Source: Litchfieldia stipae (GTDB taxonomy: Bacteria > Bacillota > Bacilli > Bacillales > Bacillaceae_L). Taken from it: DNA of 64,000 nt. The position numbers and the translations under genes are program-made. The stretch covers positions 1 to 64,000 of the forward strand of contig NZ_JACYHA010000011.1 of assembly GCF_014837155.1 (NCBI RefSeq), read 5' to 3'. The notes beneath the pieces are model-generated. The model was not told the origin of the DNA, searched no databases, and worked only from the letters and a program-made list of their open reading frames with translations. Shown here piece after piece: positions 8,975-18,338 of this stretch. The stretch's first letter is position 1. Every line of letters begins with the position of its first letter.

Positions 8975-9835
8975 ATGAAATCTCTATTTCATTGCATTGC
9001 TGTTATCGTTTTATTACTTAGTAGTTCAATAAATGTTTTTGCCGATAAACCGAAAGACAAACCGAAGGAAGAAAAGAAAGAGGTCACTGAAAAAGAGCAA
9101 AAACCGACTGAAGAAAAAAGTGAGAAATATAAAATCCCTAATTCGGTTTTGGATATCTCTAAAGAAAATACGTATCCAAATCCAACACAGGATTTACCGT
9201 ATTTACAACCAAGTGATCTTGCAAAGGAATTAATTGACACTGCAGAGGTGAAAATTGAAAACCCAGATCTCATTAAGATTCTAAATGAATCAACGATTTC
9301 AACCACTCCATTAGCAATTGGATACCGTGCAACAATTTATTTGGGACAGTGGGCGTTGAATTATGAGTCATCTGAAACGAATATCAATTGGGAGTTCCAA
9401 AAGGTAAATACGAACTATTTTGATAACCGTGGTGGAAAAGCTCCACATCAAATTCATTATCGTCAAGAAGCCCAAAAGCAAGTAGAGGGTGGATTAACAG
9501 CAAAAATCGATAGTGCAGATGAAGTGAAGAAAATGATGTTAATCACGGCTGCAAATAAAACGAAGCTTCCATTATCATTTGAGACGATTATTGGAGCCGG
9601 AACGAAGAAAGATCAGGTCTATAATATTCCTCCAAAAAGATTAGGTTATTTATATGCATACGCACCTGCGGTTAATGAAAAAGGAAAGGTAACGTATGGC
9701 GAGGTATACTTAGTTTTAAAGGGGAGTAAGAAAAGTCTTGTCATTAAAAATGTCACACACCAAGGAATTGGTGCTTGGATTCCTGTACAGGACCACACCT
9801 CATTTGGATTCCTTGCTTCTGAAGTACCAAGATAA
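8975..9835 (+). CDS. yfkD: Secreted YfkD-family protein
   Basis: 286-residue exported protein with a clear signal peptide (MKSLFHCIAVIVLLLSSS..., likely cleaved after NVFA). A very Lys/Glu-rich linker (about residues 24-50) leads to a folded YfkD-like domain of about 230 residues beginning IPNSVLDISKENTYPNP. The start follows AAAGGAGTCATTTTC. The role of YfkD proteins is unknown; the domain may be cell-wall or membrane-surface associated. It fits the yfk gene neighbourhood. Confidence 0.82.
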   Translation: MKSLFHCIAVIVLLLSSSINVFADKPKDKPKEEKKEVTEKEQKPTEEKSEKYKIPNSVLDISKENTYPNPTQDLPYLQPSDLAKELIDTAEVKIENPDLIKILNESTISTTPLAIGYRATIYLGQWALNYESSETNINWEFQKVNTNYFDNRGGKAPHQIHYRQEAQKQVEGGLTAKIDSADEVKKMMLITAANKTKLPLSFETIIGAGTKKDQVYNIPPKRLGYLYAYAPAVNEKGKVTYGEVYLVLKGSKKSLVIKNVTHQGIGAWIPVQDHTSFGFLASEVPR

Positions 9836-9923
9836 AAATAGAAACTCATCCGACTATTGACTCCTTTGATTTGTCATTTTTCGTGAAATCAAATACGATA
9901 GTACGGAAAGGAGAGATGTCATT

Positions 9924-10115
9924 TTGGGTAACGCTGTGCACGATAAGGATTCACAAATAGATTATTTGAAAAATCGACTCAATATGTTTATAGAGGTAAT
10001 TGATTCTCTTGATCCAGAAAACACTGAGTTAGAGGATATCGATCGTCTAATCAAAATGCTGGATGATTTAGAGTTTAAATATGATCAATTTAAGACAGAT
10101 TGGGATAAGGAATAA
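9924..10115 (+). CDS. yfjT: SE1561/YfjT family small protein
   Basis: 63-residue acidic helical protein without membrane segments. Two amphipathic helices (about residues 8-28 and 38-60) joined by a loop ENTELED are typical of the SE1561 family. The start is a TTG at 9924 preceded by AAAGGAGAG. Length matches B. subtilis YfjT. Function unknown. It is followed immediately by a terminator. Confidence 0.78.
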   Translation: MGNAVHDKDSQIDYLKNRLNMFIEVIDSLDPENTELEDIDRLIKMLDDLEFKYDQFKTDWDKE

Positions 10116-10141
10116 GCCACTCATTGGATGAGTGGTTTTTC
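10115..10141 (+). terminator. Intrinsic terminator after yfjT
   Basis: Perfect stem CCACTCAT-TGG-ATGAGTGG (10117-10135) followed by TTTTTC; it starts at the stop codon of the gene. Confidence 0.9.
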
Positions 10142-10178
10142 TTTTTGGCTGTTTTCGTATATATTGTTGCTTTGAATA

Positions 10179-10274
10179 CCGCAGCCTGAATACACTCCGC
10201 GTCCTGTGGGGTAACCGGTGAGCCTCCTCGTCGCTAATCCCACGGGAGTCTTCGTGTATTCAGACTGCTAGAAT
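10179..10274 (-). repeat. MITE/REP-like element, copy B
   Basis: 96-base inverted copy of the element at 2290-2417. Read on the minus strand it has the same ends (CAGTCTGAATACAC and GTGTATTCAGGCTG) and the same core (GACGAGGAGGCTCACCG, CCCCACAGGACGCGGAGTG) but lacks about 30 bases of the centre. It lies between yfjT and the fumarase gene. Confidence 0.75.
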
Positions 10275-10336
10275 ATTAACTCGTTTCACCAGAGGAAGTG
10301 ATTTTTTAGAAAAAGGTGTAATCGCTTGCATATGTC

Positions 10337-10365
10337 TTTCACATTCTCCGTTTAGAAGTTATAAT
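10337..10365 (+). promoter_or_regulatory. Possible sigma-A promoter of the fumarase gene
   Basis: TATAAT at 10360-10365, with TTTCAC 17 bases upstream as a weak -35. This is the best match in the region before the fumarase gene, leaving a leader of about 100 bases. Assigned by consensus only. Confidence 0.4.
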
Positions 10366-10472
10366 TGGTAATGAGAGAATTGGTCAGAAAAGTTGCACTT
10401 TTTAAATGGGGAATTACTTAAAAGAAATTGAATATATCTTTTGTAAAGGGGATAAGGGAGAGGGGATTAATG

Positions 10473-12005
10473 ATGGAAAAGCTTCAGGAAAGTATGTACA
10501 AGTTAATTGTTGAAACCTCAACAAGACTTCCTAAGGATGTAAGACGTGCGATTGCTAGAGCCAAAGAGCTAGAGAACGCAGGGACACGTTCAGCGATGTC
10601 ATTGGATACGATCACTAATAATATTAAAATGGCTGACGATAATATCTCACCAATATGCCAGGATACCGGACTGCCAACATTTAAAATTAAGACCCCTGTG
10701 GGTGTGAACCAATTAAAAATAAAAGAAGCCATTTACCAAGCAATCGCTCAAGCGACAAAGGATGGGAAACTTCGCCCGAATTCAGTAGACTCACTTACTG
10801 GGGAAAACAGTGGGGATAATTTAGGGTACGGTACGCCAGTTATTAAGTTTGAGCAGTGGGAAAAAGATTACATAGATGCTCGCCTTATTCTTAAGGGTGG
10901 CGGATGTGAAAATAAGAACATTCAATACAGTCTACCATGTGAGTTGGATGGACTTGGACGAGCGGGTCGTGACTTAGATGGTATCCGAAAATGTGTCATG
11001 CATTCTGTATACCAAGCACAAGGACAAGGCTGTAGTGCTGGCTTCATTGGGGTCGGAATTGGTGGTGATCGTACGTCAGGATATGAGCTTGCGAAGGATC
11101 AATTGTTCCGAAGTGTAGAAGATGAGAATAGTCATGAAGAGCTTAAAAAGCTCGAAGACTATGTCATGGAAAATGCAAATAAGCTAGGGATTGGGACAAT
11201 GGGATTTGGTGGAGAAACAACTTTACTTGGCTGTAAAGTAGGAGTGATGAACCGCATTCCAGCAAGCTTCTTCGTTTCAGTTGCGTATAACTGTTGGGCT
11301 TTCCGTCGTCTTGGAATCACAATTGATCAGCAAACGGGTGATATCAATGATTGGCTGTATCAAGAGGGAGACGAGATTGATTTTTCTAAGGAAACTAAGG
11401 CTGAAACAAATAAAGAGGATGCTAATTTAGTAGAGTTACAAGCACCAATTACAGAGGAACAAATTCGCCAATTAAAGGTGGGAGATGTTGTTCGAATTAC
11501 TGGTCGAATGTATACAGGACGAGATGCCATCCATAAGTATTTAAGTGACAATGATGCTCCAGTTGATCTGGATGGCCATATTATCTATCATTGTGGACCA
11601 GTTATGCTCAAGGATGACCAAGGAAATTGGCATGTGAAAGCAGCTGGACCAACGACAAGTATTCGTGAGGAGCCATATCAAGGCGACATTATGAAGAAAT
11701 TTGGAATCAGAGCTGTTATTGGAAAAGGTGGGATGGGGCCGAAAACTCTTGCTGCCTTAAAAGAACATGGTGGTGTGTACTTGAATGCAATTGGTGGAGC
11801 AGCCCAGTATTATGCCGATTGTATTAAAGGTGTCTACGGTGTAGACCTTATGCAATTTGGAATTCCTGAAGCGATGTGGCATTTACAAGTAGAAGGCTTT
11901 ACAGCCGTAGTGACAATGGACTCTCATGGAAACAGTCTTCATGAAGATGTTGATAAGTCATCACTTGAAAAATTATCAAACTTCAAAGAACCTGTTTTTA
12001 AATAA
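10473..12005 (+). CDS. Class I (iron-sulfur) fumarate hydratase
   Basis: About 510-residue single-chain class I fumarase, which interconverts fumarate and malate in the TCA cycle using an oxygen-sensitive 4Fe-4S cluster. The N-terminal alpha domain (to about residue 280) holds the three candidate cluster Cys in ICQDTGLPTF, KGGGCENKN and GQGCSAGFIG. The C-terminal beta domain includes DVVRITGRMYTGRDAIHK, AAGPTTSIREEPYQ and IGKGGMG. The start is at 10473 (MEKLQES), seven bases after GAGAGGGG; the open frame extends 15 codons further upstream without a ribosome site. A tartrate dehydratase function is less likely. Confidence 0.93.
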   Translation: MEKLQESMYKLIVETSTRLPKDVRRAIARAKELENAGTRSAMSLDTITNNIKMADDNISPICQDTGLPTFKIKTPVGVNQLKIKEAIYQAIAQATKDGKLRPNSVDSLTGENSGDNLGYGTPVIKFEQWEKDYIDARLILKGGGCENKNIQYSLPCELDGLGRAGRDLDGIRKCVMHSVYQAQGQGCSAGFIGVGIGGDRTSGYELAKDQLFRSVEDENSHEELKKLEDYVMENANKLGIGTMGFGGETTLLGCKVGVMNRIPASFFVSVAYNCWAFRRLGITIDQQTGDINDWLYQEGDEIDFSKETKAETNKEDANLVELQAPITEEQIRQLKVGDVVRITGRMYTGRDAIHKYLSDNDAPVDLDGHIIYHCGPVMLKDDQGNWHVKAAGPTTSIREEPYQGDIMKKFGIRAVIGKGGMGPKTLAALKEHGGVYLNAIGGAAQYYADCIKGVYGVDLMQFGIPEAMWHLQVEGFTAVVTMDSHGNSLHEDVDKSSLEKLSNFKEPVFK

Positions 12006-12012
12006 ATATACG

Positions 12013-12046
12013 AAAGAGCTTGGATTGATGTTCCAAGCTCTTTTTG
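12013..12046 (+). terminator. Intrinsic terminator after fumarase
   Basis: Stem AAAGAGCTTGGA with TCCAAGCTCTTT around a short loop, followed by T residues. It lies between the convergent fumarase and FNT genes. Confidence 0.9.
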
Positions 12047-12052
12047 TCTGCA

Positions 12053-12838
12053 TTAATGTTTCTCATCTAAAAATGGTTTATTTACATAGTGATACATGAA
12101 GCCCATTAAGACGGCTCCACCAATTAAGTTTCCTATCGTCACAGGAATTAAATTTCTGATTACCCCGTAAAAGGAAATGCTCTCAGGGTGGTCTAATACT
12201 AAAGCTATAGCGAACGTACACATATTGGCAATACTATGTTCATATCCAGAAATAAAGAAACAAAAAACAAATAACATCATTGTAAATAATTTTGGTCCAT
12301 CATGATCAAAATTCATCGGTACAAAAAACGCTAAACAAACAAGCCAATTACAAAGAATGCCTCTGAAAAATAACGCCATTACTGGATCGGTAACCTTTTT
12401 TTCAACAACTCCTAATAAAAATCCATTCACAGATGCATCATTAAAGAGACCTGTTGTGTAAATGAGAAAGGCAAACACAATGGCACCAAGTATATTGCCA
12501 ATATAACTATAAGTCCAAAGCTTCCATACAATTGCCCATGACATTTTTTTTCTTAGTGCAGCATAGGAGAAATAAAATGTATTACCAGTAAATAAATCTC
12601 CGCCTCCATAAGCAATTAGAATGATTGCTGCCCCGAACGTAAGTGCAGCCATTGGATAGGTGAACGGAGAATGCTCTAGATAGAAGAAATTCCCTGTTTT
12701 AAAGGCAACAATGACTCCAAAACCTATAAACATACTAGCAAGCATTGATCTAGAAAGATAACGTAATGGGCTGTTCAAAAAGATTTTTTGTTTTTTTAAC
12801 GCGAGTTCTTCGACACCTTGTAATGGTTTGATTTCCAT
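12053..12838 (-). CDS. Formate/nitrite transporter (FNT) family channel
   Basis: 261-residue FNT-family channel for small monovalent anions (formate, nitrite, lactate or hydrosulfide). Six membrane spans are visible. The hallmark GGGDLFTGNTFYFSYAAL near residue 80 and GYEHSIANMCTFAIAL near residue 198 include the pore-loop His. The closest named type I recognise is B. subtilis YwcJ. The start has GGGAGAATATC upstream. Substrate cannot be read; there is no formate or nitrite metabolic gene beside it. Confidence 0.9.
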   Translation of the reverse strand: MEIKPLQGVEELALKKQKIFLNSPLRYLSRSMLASMFIGFGVIVAFKTGNFFYLEHSPFTYPMAALTFGAAIILIAYGGGDLFTGNTFYFSYAALRKKMSWAIVWKLWTYSYIGNILGAIVFAFLIYTTGLFNDASVNGFLLGVVEKKVTDPVMALFFRGILCNWLVCLAFFVPMNFDHDGPKLFTMMLFVFCFFISGYEHSIANMCTFAIALVLDHPESISFYGVIRNLIPVTIGNLIGGAVLMGFMYHYVNKPFLDEKH

Positions 12839-12994
12839 GATATTCTCCCTTGAATTTCATTTCTCTTACTTTCTCCATTTTAATAGAAGATTATGTAAAT
12901 ACAAAGAGGAGTTGGAAAACTCTTCCCTGAATGAATTGCCTATTTTTGCAAAAACTAACAAAATCAGATGTTGTAATTTAGGGAGGGTCTTTTG

Positions 12995-13804
12995 GTGAGA
13001 AAGATCGTTTGTATACTTACGATGATTGGAATTGTCTTTTCCATTCAAACAAATGCACAAGCAAGCTACTCCAATCAACCGATTCATTGGGGATTCAAAA
13101 AAAGCCAAAATCATGAACCACCAAATGCAGGTGAAGAGCTGAATACACTGCTTGAGAACTATGGAACTTATTATCTCGGTGATACCTCGAAAAAGGAAAT
13201 CTATCTTACATTTGATAATGGATATGAAAATGGCTACACGGGTCAAATATTAGATGTGTTAAAGAAGAAGAAAGTCCCAGCTACTTTTTTCGTGACGGGT
13301 CATTATTTAAAAGACCAGGCAGATCTTGTGAAAAGAATGGCAGCTGAAGGCCATATAGTTGGTAATCATTCATGGCATCACCCTGATTTAACAAAGGTCA
13401 GTGATGAGCGTTTAAGAAAAGAGCTTAATTCTGTTAGAGATGAAACTGAGCGATTAACAGGACAGAAAAAAGTTGCTTACTTACGACCACCAAGAGGTGT
13501 ATTTAGTGAAAGAACCCTCGCTTTAACGAAGGAGCTCGGTTATCAAACGGTGTTTTGGTCACTGGCTTTTGTTGACTGGCATGTGGATAAGCAAAGAGGA
13601 TGGGAGTATTCCTATAATAATATTATGAAGCAGGTTCATCCTGGAGCGATTCTTTTACTTCATACTGTTTCAAAGGACAATGCAGAAGCACTCGAAAAAG
13701 CAATTGATGACTTGCATGAACAAGGCTACACATTTCATAGCTTGGACCACTTAATGGCAAGCAAAATGAGGATGGACGAGCCTTTGATTTTTAATATTGA
13801 TTAG
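12995..13804 (+). CDS. pdaA: N-acetylmuramic acid deacetylase PdaA
   Basis: About 269-residue secreted polysaccharide deacetylase that makes muramic delta-lactam in spore cortex peptidoglycan. It has a signal peptide (MRKIVCILTMIGIVFS...) and the NodB domain motifs TFDNGYENGY (PdaA variant of TFDDG), HSWHHPDLT (metal His pair), LRPPRG and ILLLHTVSKDNAEAL. The GTG start at 12995 lies seven bases after GGGAGGG; a TTG one codon earlier is too close. Strong match to B. subtilis PdaA, so the host is expected to form spores. Confidence 0.93.
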   Translation: MRKIVCILTMIGIVFSIQTNAQASYSNQPIHWGFKKSQNHEPPNAGEELNTLLENYGTYYLGDTSKKEIYLTFDNGYENGYTGQILDVLKKKKVPATFFVTGHYLKDQADLVKRMAAEGHIVGNHSWHHPDLTKVSDERLRKELNSVRDETERLTGQKKVAYLRPPRGVFSERTLALTKELGYQTVFWSLAFVDWHVDKQRGWEYSYNNIMKQVHPGAILLLHTVSKDNAEALEKAIDDLHEQGYTFHSLDHLMASKMRMDEPLIFNID

Positions 13805-13811
13805 TAGGTAG

Positions 13812-13841
13812 CACCTTTAGGACTGTCCTAAGGGTGTTTTC
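13812..13841 (+). terminator. Intrinsic terminator after pdaA
   Basis: Stem CACCTTTAGGA with TCCTAAGGGTG (13812-13836) followed by TTTT. Confidence 0.85.
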
Positions 13842-13911
13842 GTATCTGAACGGGATTTTTTTGTTATACTAGTAGCATCAAGTAGGTCAAATTAAAAATG
13901 GAGCTGTATGA

Positions 13912-15339
13912 ATGAATCGTCAAGTGAAAGATCAAAAGAACACATCAGTTAAATTAAATGAGGGACAAACCTTTCCTCTTACTATAAAACGTCTAGGCAT
14001 TAATGGAGAAGGTGTAGGATATTTCAAAAAACAAGTCGTCTTTGTTCCGGGAGCACTTCCAGGAGAAGAAGTAGTGGTAGAAGCCACAAAAATTCATCCG
14101 AAATTCGCGGAGGGAAAAATCAAGAAAATCCGCAAAAAATCATCCCATCGTGTCATGCCACCGTGTCCAATCTATGAGCAATGTGGAGGTTGCCAGTTAC
14201 AGCATTTAGATTACTCCCAACAGCTCAAGGAAAAACGAGATATCGTCGTCCAAGCGTTTGAAAAATATATGAAATCATCAGTCGAAAGTTTACATATCAA
14301 AGAAACGATCGGGATGGAGAACCCTTGGAACTATCGAAACAAGAGTCAATTTCAGGTTGGATTGCAGAAGCAGAAGGTCATTGCGGGCTTATACGGGATT
14401 GGATCACATTCACTCATTGATATCGCTGACTGCATGGTTCAGCATGAATCAACGAACAAAGTGACCCAGGTTGTTAAGAAAATATTACAAGACTTAAGTA
14501 TTTCTATTTATAATGAAAGAACGCGAAAAGGTCTGGTAAGAACAATCGTTACTCGTGTAGGTGTCCAAACAGGTGAGGTTCAGGTTGTTCTAATTACCTC
14601 GGGGAAAGAACTACCGCGCAAGCAAGTCATCATCGAGGAAATTACTCGAAGATTACCAGAAGTGAAATCAATTGTCCAAAACATTAATGGCCATAAAACC
14701 TCATTAATCTTTGGAGATGAAACAAAGCACATTCACGGGAAAGAAGTCATTCAAGAGACTCTTGGAGACCTTTCATTTGAACTGTCAGCAAGAGCTTTCT
14801 TCCAGCTGAATCCATATCAAACCGTTAAGTTATATGATGAAGTCAAAGAAGCAGCGCAATTAACAGGAAAAGAAAAAATTGTGGACGCTTATTGTGGAGT
14901 AGGAACGATTGGCCTTTGGCTTGCTCAAGGGGCAGCAGAATTAAGAGGGATGGATACCATTGCCGAGTCAATTGAAGATGCAAAGAAAAATGCAAAACGA
15001 CATCATATCAAGAACGCAACCTATGTCACAGGAAGAGCGGAAACGTGGCTGCCTAAATGGGTAAAAGAAGGGTGGAAACCAGACATCATCGTCGTCGATC
15101 CACCAAGAACAGGTTGTGATCAAAAGCTACTAGAAACAGTCTTAAAAGTAAAACCCAGAAAATTCATCTACGTCTCATGCAATCCATCGACACTCGCAAA
15201 AGACTTGAAAGTACTGTCTAGTCAATATAAGGTTGAATATGTTCAGCCTGTGGATATGTTTCCACATACCGCGCATGTGGAGTGCGTTGCCTTGATGTCA
15301 AGGGTAAAAGGGATGACCAACAAAAATTGCCTGAAGTAA
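13912..15339 (+). CDS. yfjO: RNA (uracil-C5)-methyltransferase, RlmD/YfjO type
   Basis: 475-residue SAM-dependent RNA m5U methyltransferase of the TrmA/RlmCD family, probably acting on 23S rRNA. An N-terminal TRAM RNA-binding domain (about residues 15-72) is followed by Fe-S cluster cysteines in [11 protein letters not shown] and IADCMVQ, the SAM-binding motif [10 protein letters not shown], the [10 protein letters not shown] motif and the nucleophilic Cys in [13 protein letters not shown]. subtilis has two such proteins (YefA/RlmCD and YfjO); the neighbourhood with pdaA and dus points to YfjO. The exact uridine target is not decided by sequence. Confidence 0.9.
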   Translation: MNRQVKDQKNTSVKLNEGQTFPLTIKRLGINGEGVGYFKKQVVFVPGALPGEEVVVEATKIHPKFAEGKIKKIRKKSSHRVMPPCPIYEQCGGCQLQHLDYSQQLKEKRDIVVQAFEKYMKSSVESLHIKETIGMENPWNYRNKSQFQVGLQKQKVIAGLYGIGSHSLIDIADCMVQHESTNKVTQVVKKILQDLSISIYNERTRKGLVRTIVTRVGVQTGEVQVVLITSGKELPRKQVIIEEITRRLPEVKSIVQNINGHKTSLIFGDETKHIHGKEVIQETLGDLSFELSARAFFQLNPYQTVKLYDEVKEAAQLTGKEKIVDAYCGVGTIGLWLAQGAAELRGMDTIAESIEDAKKNAKRHHIKNATYVTGRAETWLPKWVKEGWKPDIIVVDPPRTGCDQKLLETVLKVKPRKFIYVSCNPSTLAKDLKVLSSQYKVEYVQPVDMFPHTAHVECVALMSRVKGMTNKNCLK

Positions 15340-15662
15340 AGACTTTTCGGAAGTCTGAGCGTAAGCGCCGCAGGAGGAGGCTTGCTTTGAACGTGAGAAT
15401 CGAACTATCACTCTAAGAAAACTTATCTACACTTTTCTTCGGAGGGTTTGAGTAGCCGATTGGGATGTTTTTGCGTTAGGATTGAGTTAGTGATTTGGAT
15501 AACATCGAGCTCGGGCTGTGATTTAGATGTCTGAGCAGAAAATAGAGAAATATAGCAATTAGACAAGGTTGTCTATAGGCATTAACAGGGCATTTCTCGC
15601 TTTGTGTCGTGTTAAAAAATGCCTGCTGGTAGTAATCTGGCAGAGAAAAGGAGGTCATCCAT
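15340..15662. other. Gene-free spacer
   Basis: 323 bases with no supported gene. A short hairpin (GACTTTTCGGAAGTC, 15342-15356) follows the methyltransferase stop without a T run. A small minus-strand open frame here has no ribosome site or recognisable content. A good ribosome site for the next gene is at 15649-15654 (GGAGGT). Confidence 0.5.
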
Positions 15663-16346
15663 ATGGATCAAATCAAAATCGGAGTGTTCCTAAAAGAGCT
15701 TCGAAAAGAAAAAGATTTGACGCAGGAGCAATTGGCTGAAAAGCTGAATGTCTCTGGCAGAACAGTATCAAGATGGGAGACCGGCAGGAATATGCCAGAT
15801 ATAGGTCTGCTCATCGAGATAGCAGATTTTTATGATGTTAGTATTCCTGAGATTGTCAATGGAGAAAGGAAAAGCGAGAATATGAATCAAGAGACAAGAG
15901 ATACTGCTATTAAAATGGCAGAATATGGACAAAACGAGATAAAGTACGGAAAACAAAAAGTGATTAGTTATCTGATGTCATTATTCGGTATATTCATCAT
16001 TATTTCGGCCTTAGCGATATTCCCCAATGATAGCAGCTGGGGAAGTATTTATTCAATTATCGGAAGTATCATTTTAATAATTGGAGCTTACTTCATGATT
16101 AAATCTGTATTCGTAAAGAGAAGCTTACGTATATTGAGTGTTGTCGGATGTGCCATTCTATTATTTGCAATTTTTACTATTTCAGATTATCTTGCAGTCA
16201 CTCAATTCAACCAGGTGCCCAGATTTAGTTATGAGAAATCATACAGTTCACTGAATCCAGATGAAATTGTTCATAAGACTTTATTTTTTAAAGCTGTTCA
16301 GAAAAATCCCGGAACGGAGTATGAACGAATTGAAATTGTAAAATAA
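15663..16346 (+). CDS. XRE-family regulator with membrane spans
   Basis: 227-residue protein with an N-terminal helix-turn-helix (residues 7-62: GVFLKELRKEKDLTQEQLA, LNVSGRTVSRWETGRNMPD) and three hydrophobic spans (about residues 100-117, 125-142 and 150-170). A C-terminal region of about 50 residues is probably outside the membrane. Such membrane-tethered XRE regulators are common in Firmicutes and may sense the envelope or a toxic compound, but no target is evident. The start has GGAGGTCATCCAT upstream and a terminator follows. Confidence 0.85.
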   Translation: MDQIKIGVFLKELRKEKDLTQEQLAEKLNVSGRTVSRWETGRNMPDIGLLIEIADFYDVSIPEIVNGERKSENMNQETRDTAIKMAEYGQNEIKYGKQKVISYLMSLFGIFIIISALAIFPNDSSWGSIYSIIGSIILIIGAYFMIKSVFVKRSLRILSVVGCAILLFAIFTISDYLAVTQFNQVPRFSYEKSYSSLNPDEIVHKTLFFKAVQKNPGTEYERIEIVK

Positions 16347-16386
16347 GTTCAAAAAAAGATAAATCCCAGTTTGTATTAGACAAACC

Positions 16387-16426
16387 AAGGCTCCTCAACT
16401 ACCATTATGGCGGCGAGGAGCCTTTT
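16387..16426 (+). terminator. Intrinsic terminator after XRE gene
   Basis: Stem AAGGCTCCTC with GAGGAGCCTT (16387-16396 with 16414-16423) followed by TTTT. A weaker terminator-like hairpin lies at 16516-16557 (AAAAGCAG with CTGCTTTT). Confidence 0.9.
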
Positions 16427-16676
16427 TATGCTTCGATTTTTGTATGGGAGACTTTAATATAAAGAAAAATTAAAGTAAAATACACACGAATTGATACTTC
16501 AAATATCATATACATAAAAGCAGTTGATATCGTAAAAAGTCTATACTATCTGCTTTTTCGTTTGTGAAAATACCATTCAGGACTGATTTTCGTTAAAATA
16601 TACATGGCGATTTTCATAAATGATCCATATTCAAATATACTAGTGTATGATAGTAAGTTAGGAAACATGATGTTAG

Positions 16677-16935
16677 TGTAAAAAAAGCGGTTTTATCCCG
16701 CATTAATGGGTTGTAATGCTTCTACCTCAAAATTTAGCGAAAGCAAAGAAGTTAGGAAAGGAATCAATTGCCCATAAAAACCCAATTGGTTCAGGCTAAT
16801 AAGATGTTGGTTCTTCAGGTGTCATAGGACATGGCGCCTTTAACCTGAGTTTCTCTAGTTCGGTGGAGGATGAAGAAACCCCAGTGATTAAAAGTTTCAC
16901 TTTATATTTTTGACTGACAGATAGTTTAAAGTTGT
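16677..16935 (+). ncRNA. Structured gene-free patch, possible orphan IS605/TnpB right end
   Basis: The region has many short helices: GCGG-TTTTATC-CCGC, GCATT...AATGC, GGCG-flanked TGTC-ATAG-GACA nested inside TCAGG...CCTGA, and a possible long-range pairing ATGGG with CCCAT. The stretch ending TTCGGTGGAGGATGAAGAAACCCC closely resembles the 3-prime ends of IS605-family tnpB genes, which encode the guide (omega) RNA. No tnpB reading frame remains upstream. It could therefore be a solo right end, a PATE-like element or another structured RNA. Assignment rests on memory of such ends, not on a search. Confidence 0.4.
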
Positions 16936-16963
16936 ATCAGTAATGAGAGGATTTGAGTTTGCA

Positions 16964-17926
16964 ATGATTGATAATTTTTGGCGTGATTTACCACGACCAT
17001 TTTTTATACTTGCGCCAATGGAAGATGTGACGGATGTTGTTTTTCGCCATGTAGTAAGTAAAGCAGGTCGACCGGATGTATTTTTTACAGAGTTTACAAA
17101 CTCGGATAGCTATTGTCATCCTGAGGGAAAGAACAGTGTTCGGGGTCGTTTGTTGTTTACAGAAGATGAACAGCCAATGGTGGCACATATTTGGGGAGAT
17201 AAGCCCGAATATTTCCGACAAATGAGTATTGGGATGAAAGAGCTAGGATTTAAAGGCCTTGATATTAATATGGGCTGCCCTGTACCGAATGTGGTATCGA
17301 GAGGGAAAGGTAGTGGACTTATTCTGCGTCCAGAAGTCGCAGCAGAACTTATTGAAGCAGCAAAAGCGGGTGGACTGCCTGTCAGTGTGAAAACACGACT
17401 TGGCTATTCGGATGTAAATGAATGGGAGGAGTGGCTAACGCATATTTTAAAACAGGATATCGCAAATCTTTCTATTCATTTACGTACAAGAAAGGAAATG
17501 AGCAAAGTAGAGGCACACTGGGAGCTGATTCCAGAAATCAAGAAATTACGTGATCGTGTGGCACCGAATACGCTACTAACCATCAACGGGGACATTCCTG
17601 ATCGTGAAACAGGACTGAAACTTGTTCGTCAATATGGTGTGGATGGGGTTATGATTGGGCGCGGAATTTTTAAAAACCCATTTGCCTTTGAAAAAGAGCC
17701 GAAAGAGCATAGTAGTATGGAGTATCTCAATCTTCTAAGATATCATCTTGATCTTTATGACTACTATTTAGAAAAACTGCCACGTCCAATTACTGGGCTC
17801 CATCGTTTTTTCAAAATATATGTCAAAGGATTTCCTGGAGCAAGCATGTTAAGAAATCAATTGATGAACACAAAGTCAACGGATGAAGTACGTCAATTAC
17901 TTGATCATTTTGAAAAAAAGTGTTGA
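16964..17926 (+). CDS. yfjN: tRNA-dihydrouridine synthase, YfjN type
   Basis: About 320-residue FMN-dependent Dus enzyme that reduces uridine to dihydrouridine in tRNA. The TIM-barrel signatures are [13 protein letters not shown] (residue 18 on), [20 protein letters not shown] with the catalytic Cys near residue 93, [18 protein letters not shown] and [16 protein letters not shown] (phosphate binding). The C-terminal helical domain is complete. I take the start at 16964 ([14 protein letters not shown]), as in the B. subtilis protein; the frame is open seven codons further. It stands alone, and a strong hairpin terminator lies 200 bases downstream. Confidence 0.9.
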   Translation: MIDNFWRDLPRPFFILAPMEDVTDVVFRHVVSKAGRPDVFFTEFTNSDSYCHPEGKNSVRGRLLFTEDEQPMVAHIWGDKPEYFRQMSIGMKELGFKGLDINMGCPVPNVVSRGKGSGLILRPEVAAELIEAAKAGGLPVSVKTRLGYSDVNEWEEWLTHILKQDIANLSIHLRTRKEMSKVEAHWELIPEIKKLRDRVAPNTLLTINGDIPDRETGLKLVRQYGVDGVMIGRGIFKNPFAFEKEPKEHSSMEYLNLLRYHLDLYDYYLEKLPRPITGLHRFFKIYVKGFPGASMLRNQLMNTKSTDEVRQLLDHFEKKC

Positions 17927-18125
17927 CAGGACAGGGACAGTAGAATGAGGTAATGCATAAAAATTAGAGGGAAAATGAATCCTATCAACTCATGTGTATT
18001 TATAATTTTACTATTAAATCGAAAAGGTAAAGTTAATTGATTCATGTTAAGAATCCTTCATTCCATATGATTAGGTAGAAAAATTCATTTTATCAGAAAT
18101 AATCTTTATTTTATTTTGAAAAATG

Positions 18126-18173
18126 AAAAGCCAGTGAAATTTTACGACGAGTAAAACCTCACTGGCTTTTTTA
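18126..18173 (+). terminator. Strong intrinsic terminator
   Basis: Long imperfect stem: AAAAGCCAGTGA with the matching TCACTGGCTTTT, with an inner TTTTAC/GTAAAA helix, followed by T residues. It is the first terminator after the dus gene and is bidirectional in appearance (A run on one side, T run on the other). Confidence 0.85.
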
Positions 18174-18206
18174 ATGTTTTAAAGGAGGGTTTTGTCCTAG
18201 CTGCAA

Positions 18207-18338
18207 TTAAATTTTTTCATATTTAAAGAATATTAATTTATTGGTTTGTTTGTATTCTGTGGTTTTAACATAACTTAGCTTTTCGTAGAAATGGTGATTA
18301 CGATAACTTAGATAAGGCGCATGCAAAGTAAATAATTC
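18207..18338 (-). pseudogene. GNAT N-acetyltransferase C-terminal remnant
   Basis: A 43-residue frame ending in a stop reads ELFTLHAPYLSYRNHHFYEK then LSYVKTTEYK..., the typical C-terminus of GNAT acetyltransferases (the HxFYEKLGY motif). The frame is closed just upstream and no acetyl-CoA-binding motif is found, so this is a gene tail left by deletion. Confidence 0.65.

Noticed and set aside
15476-15658. Minus-strand 60-residue open frame before the XRE gene
   Set aside because: No ribosome site, no recognisable content, overlaps the promoter and ribosome-site region of the XRE gene.
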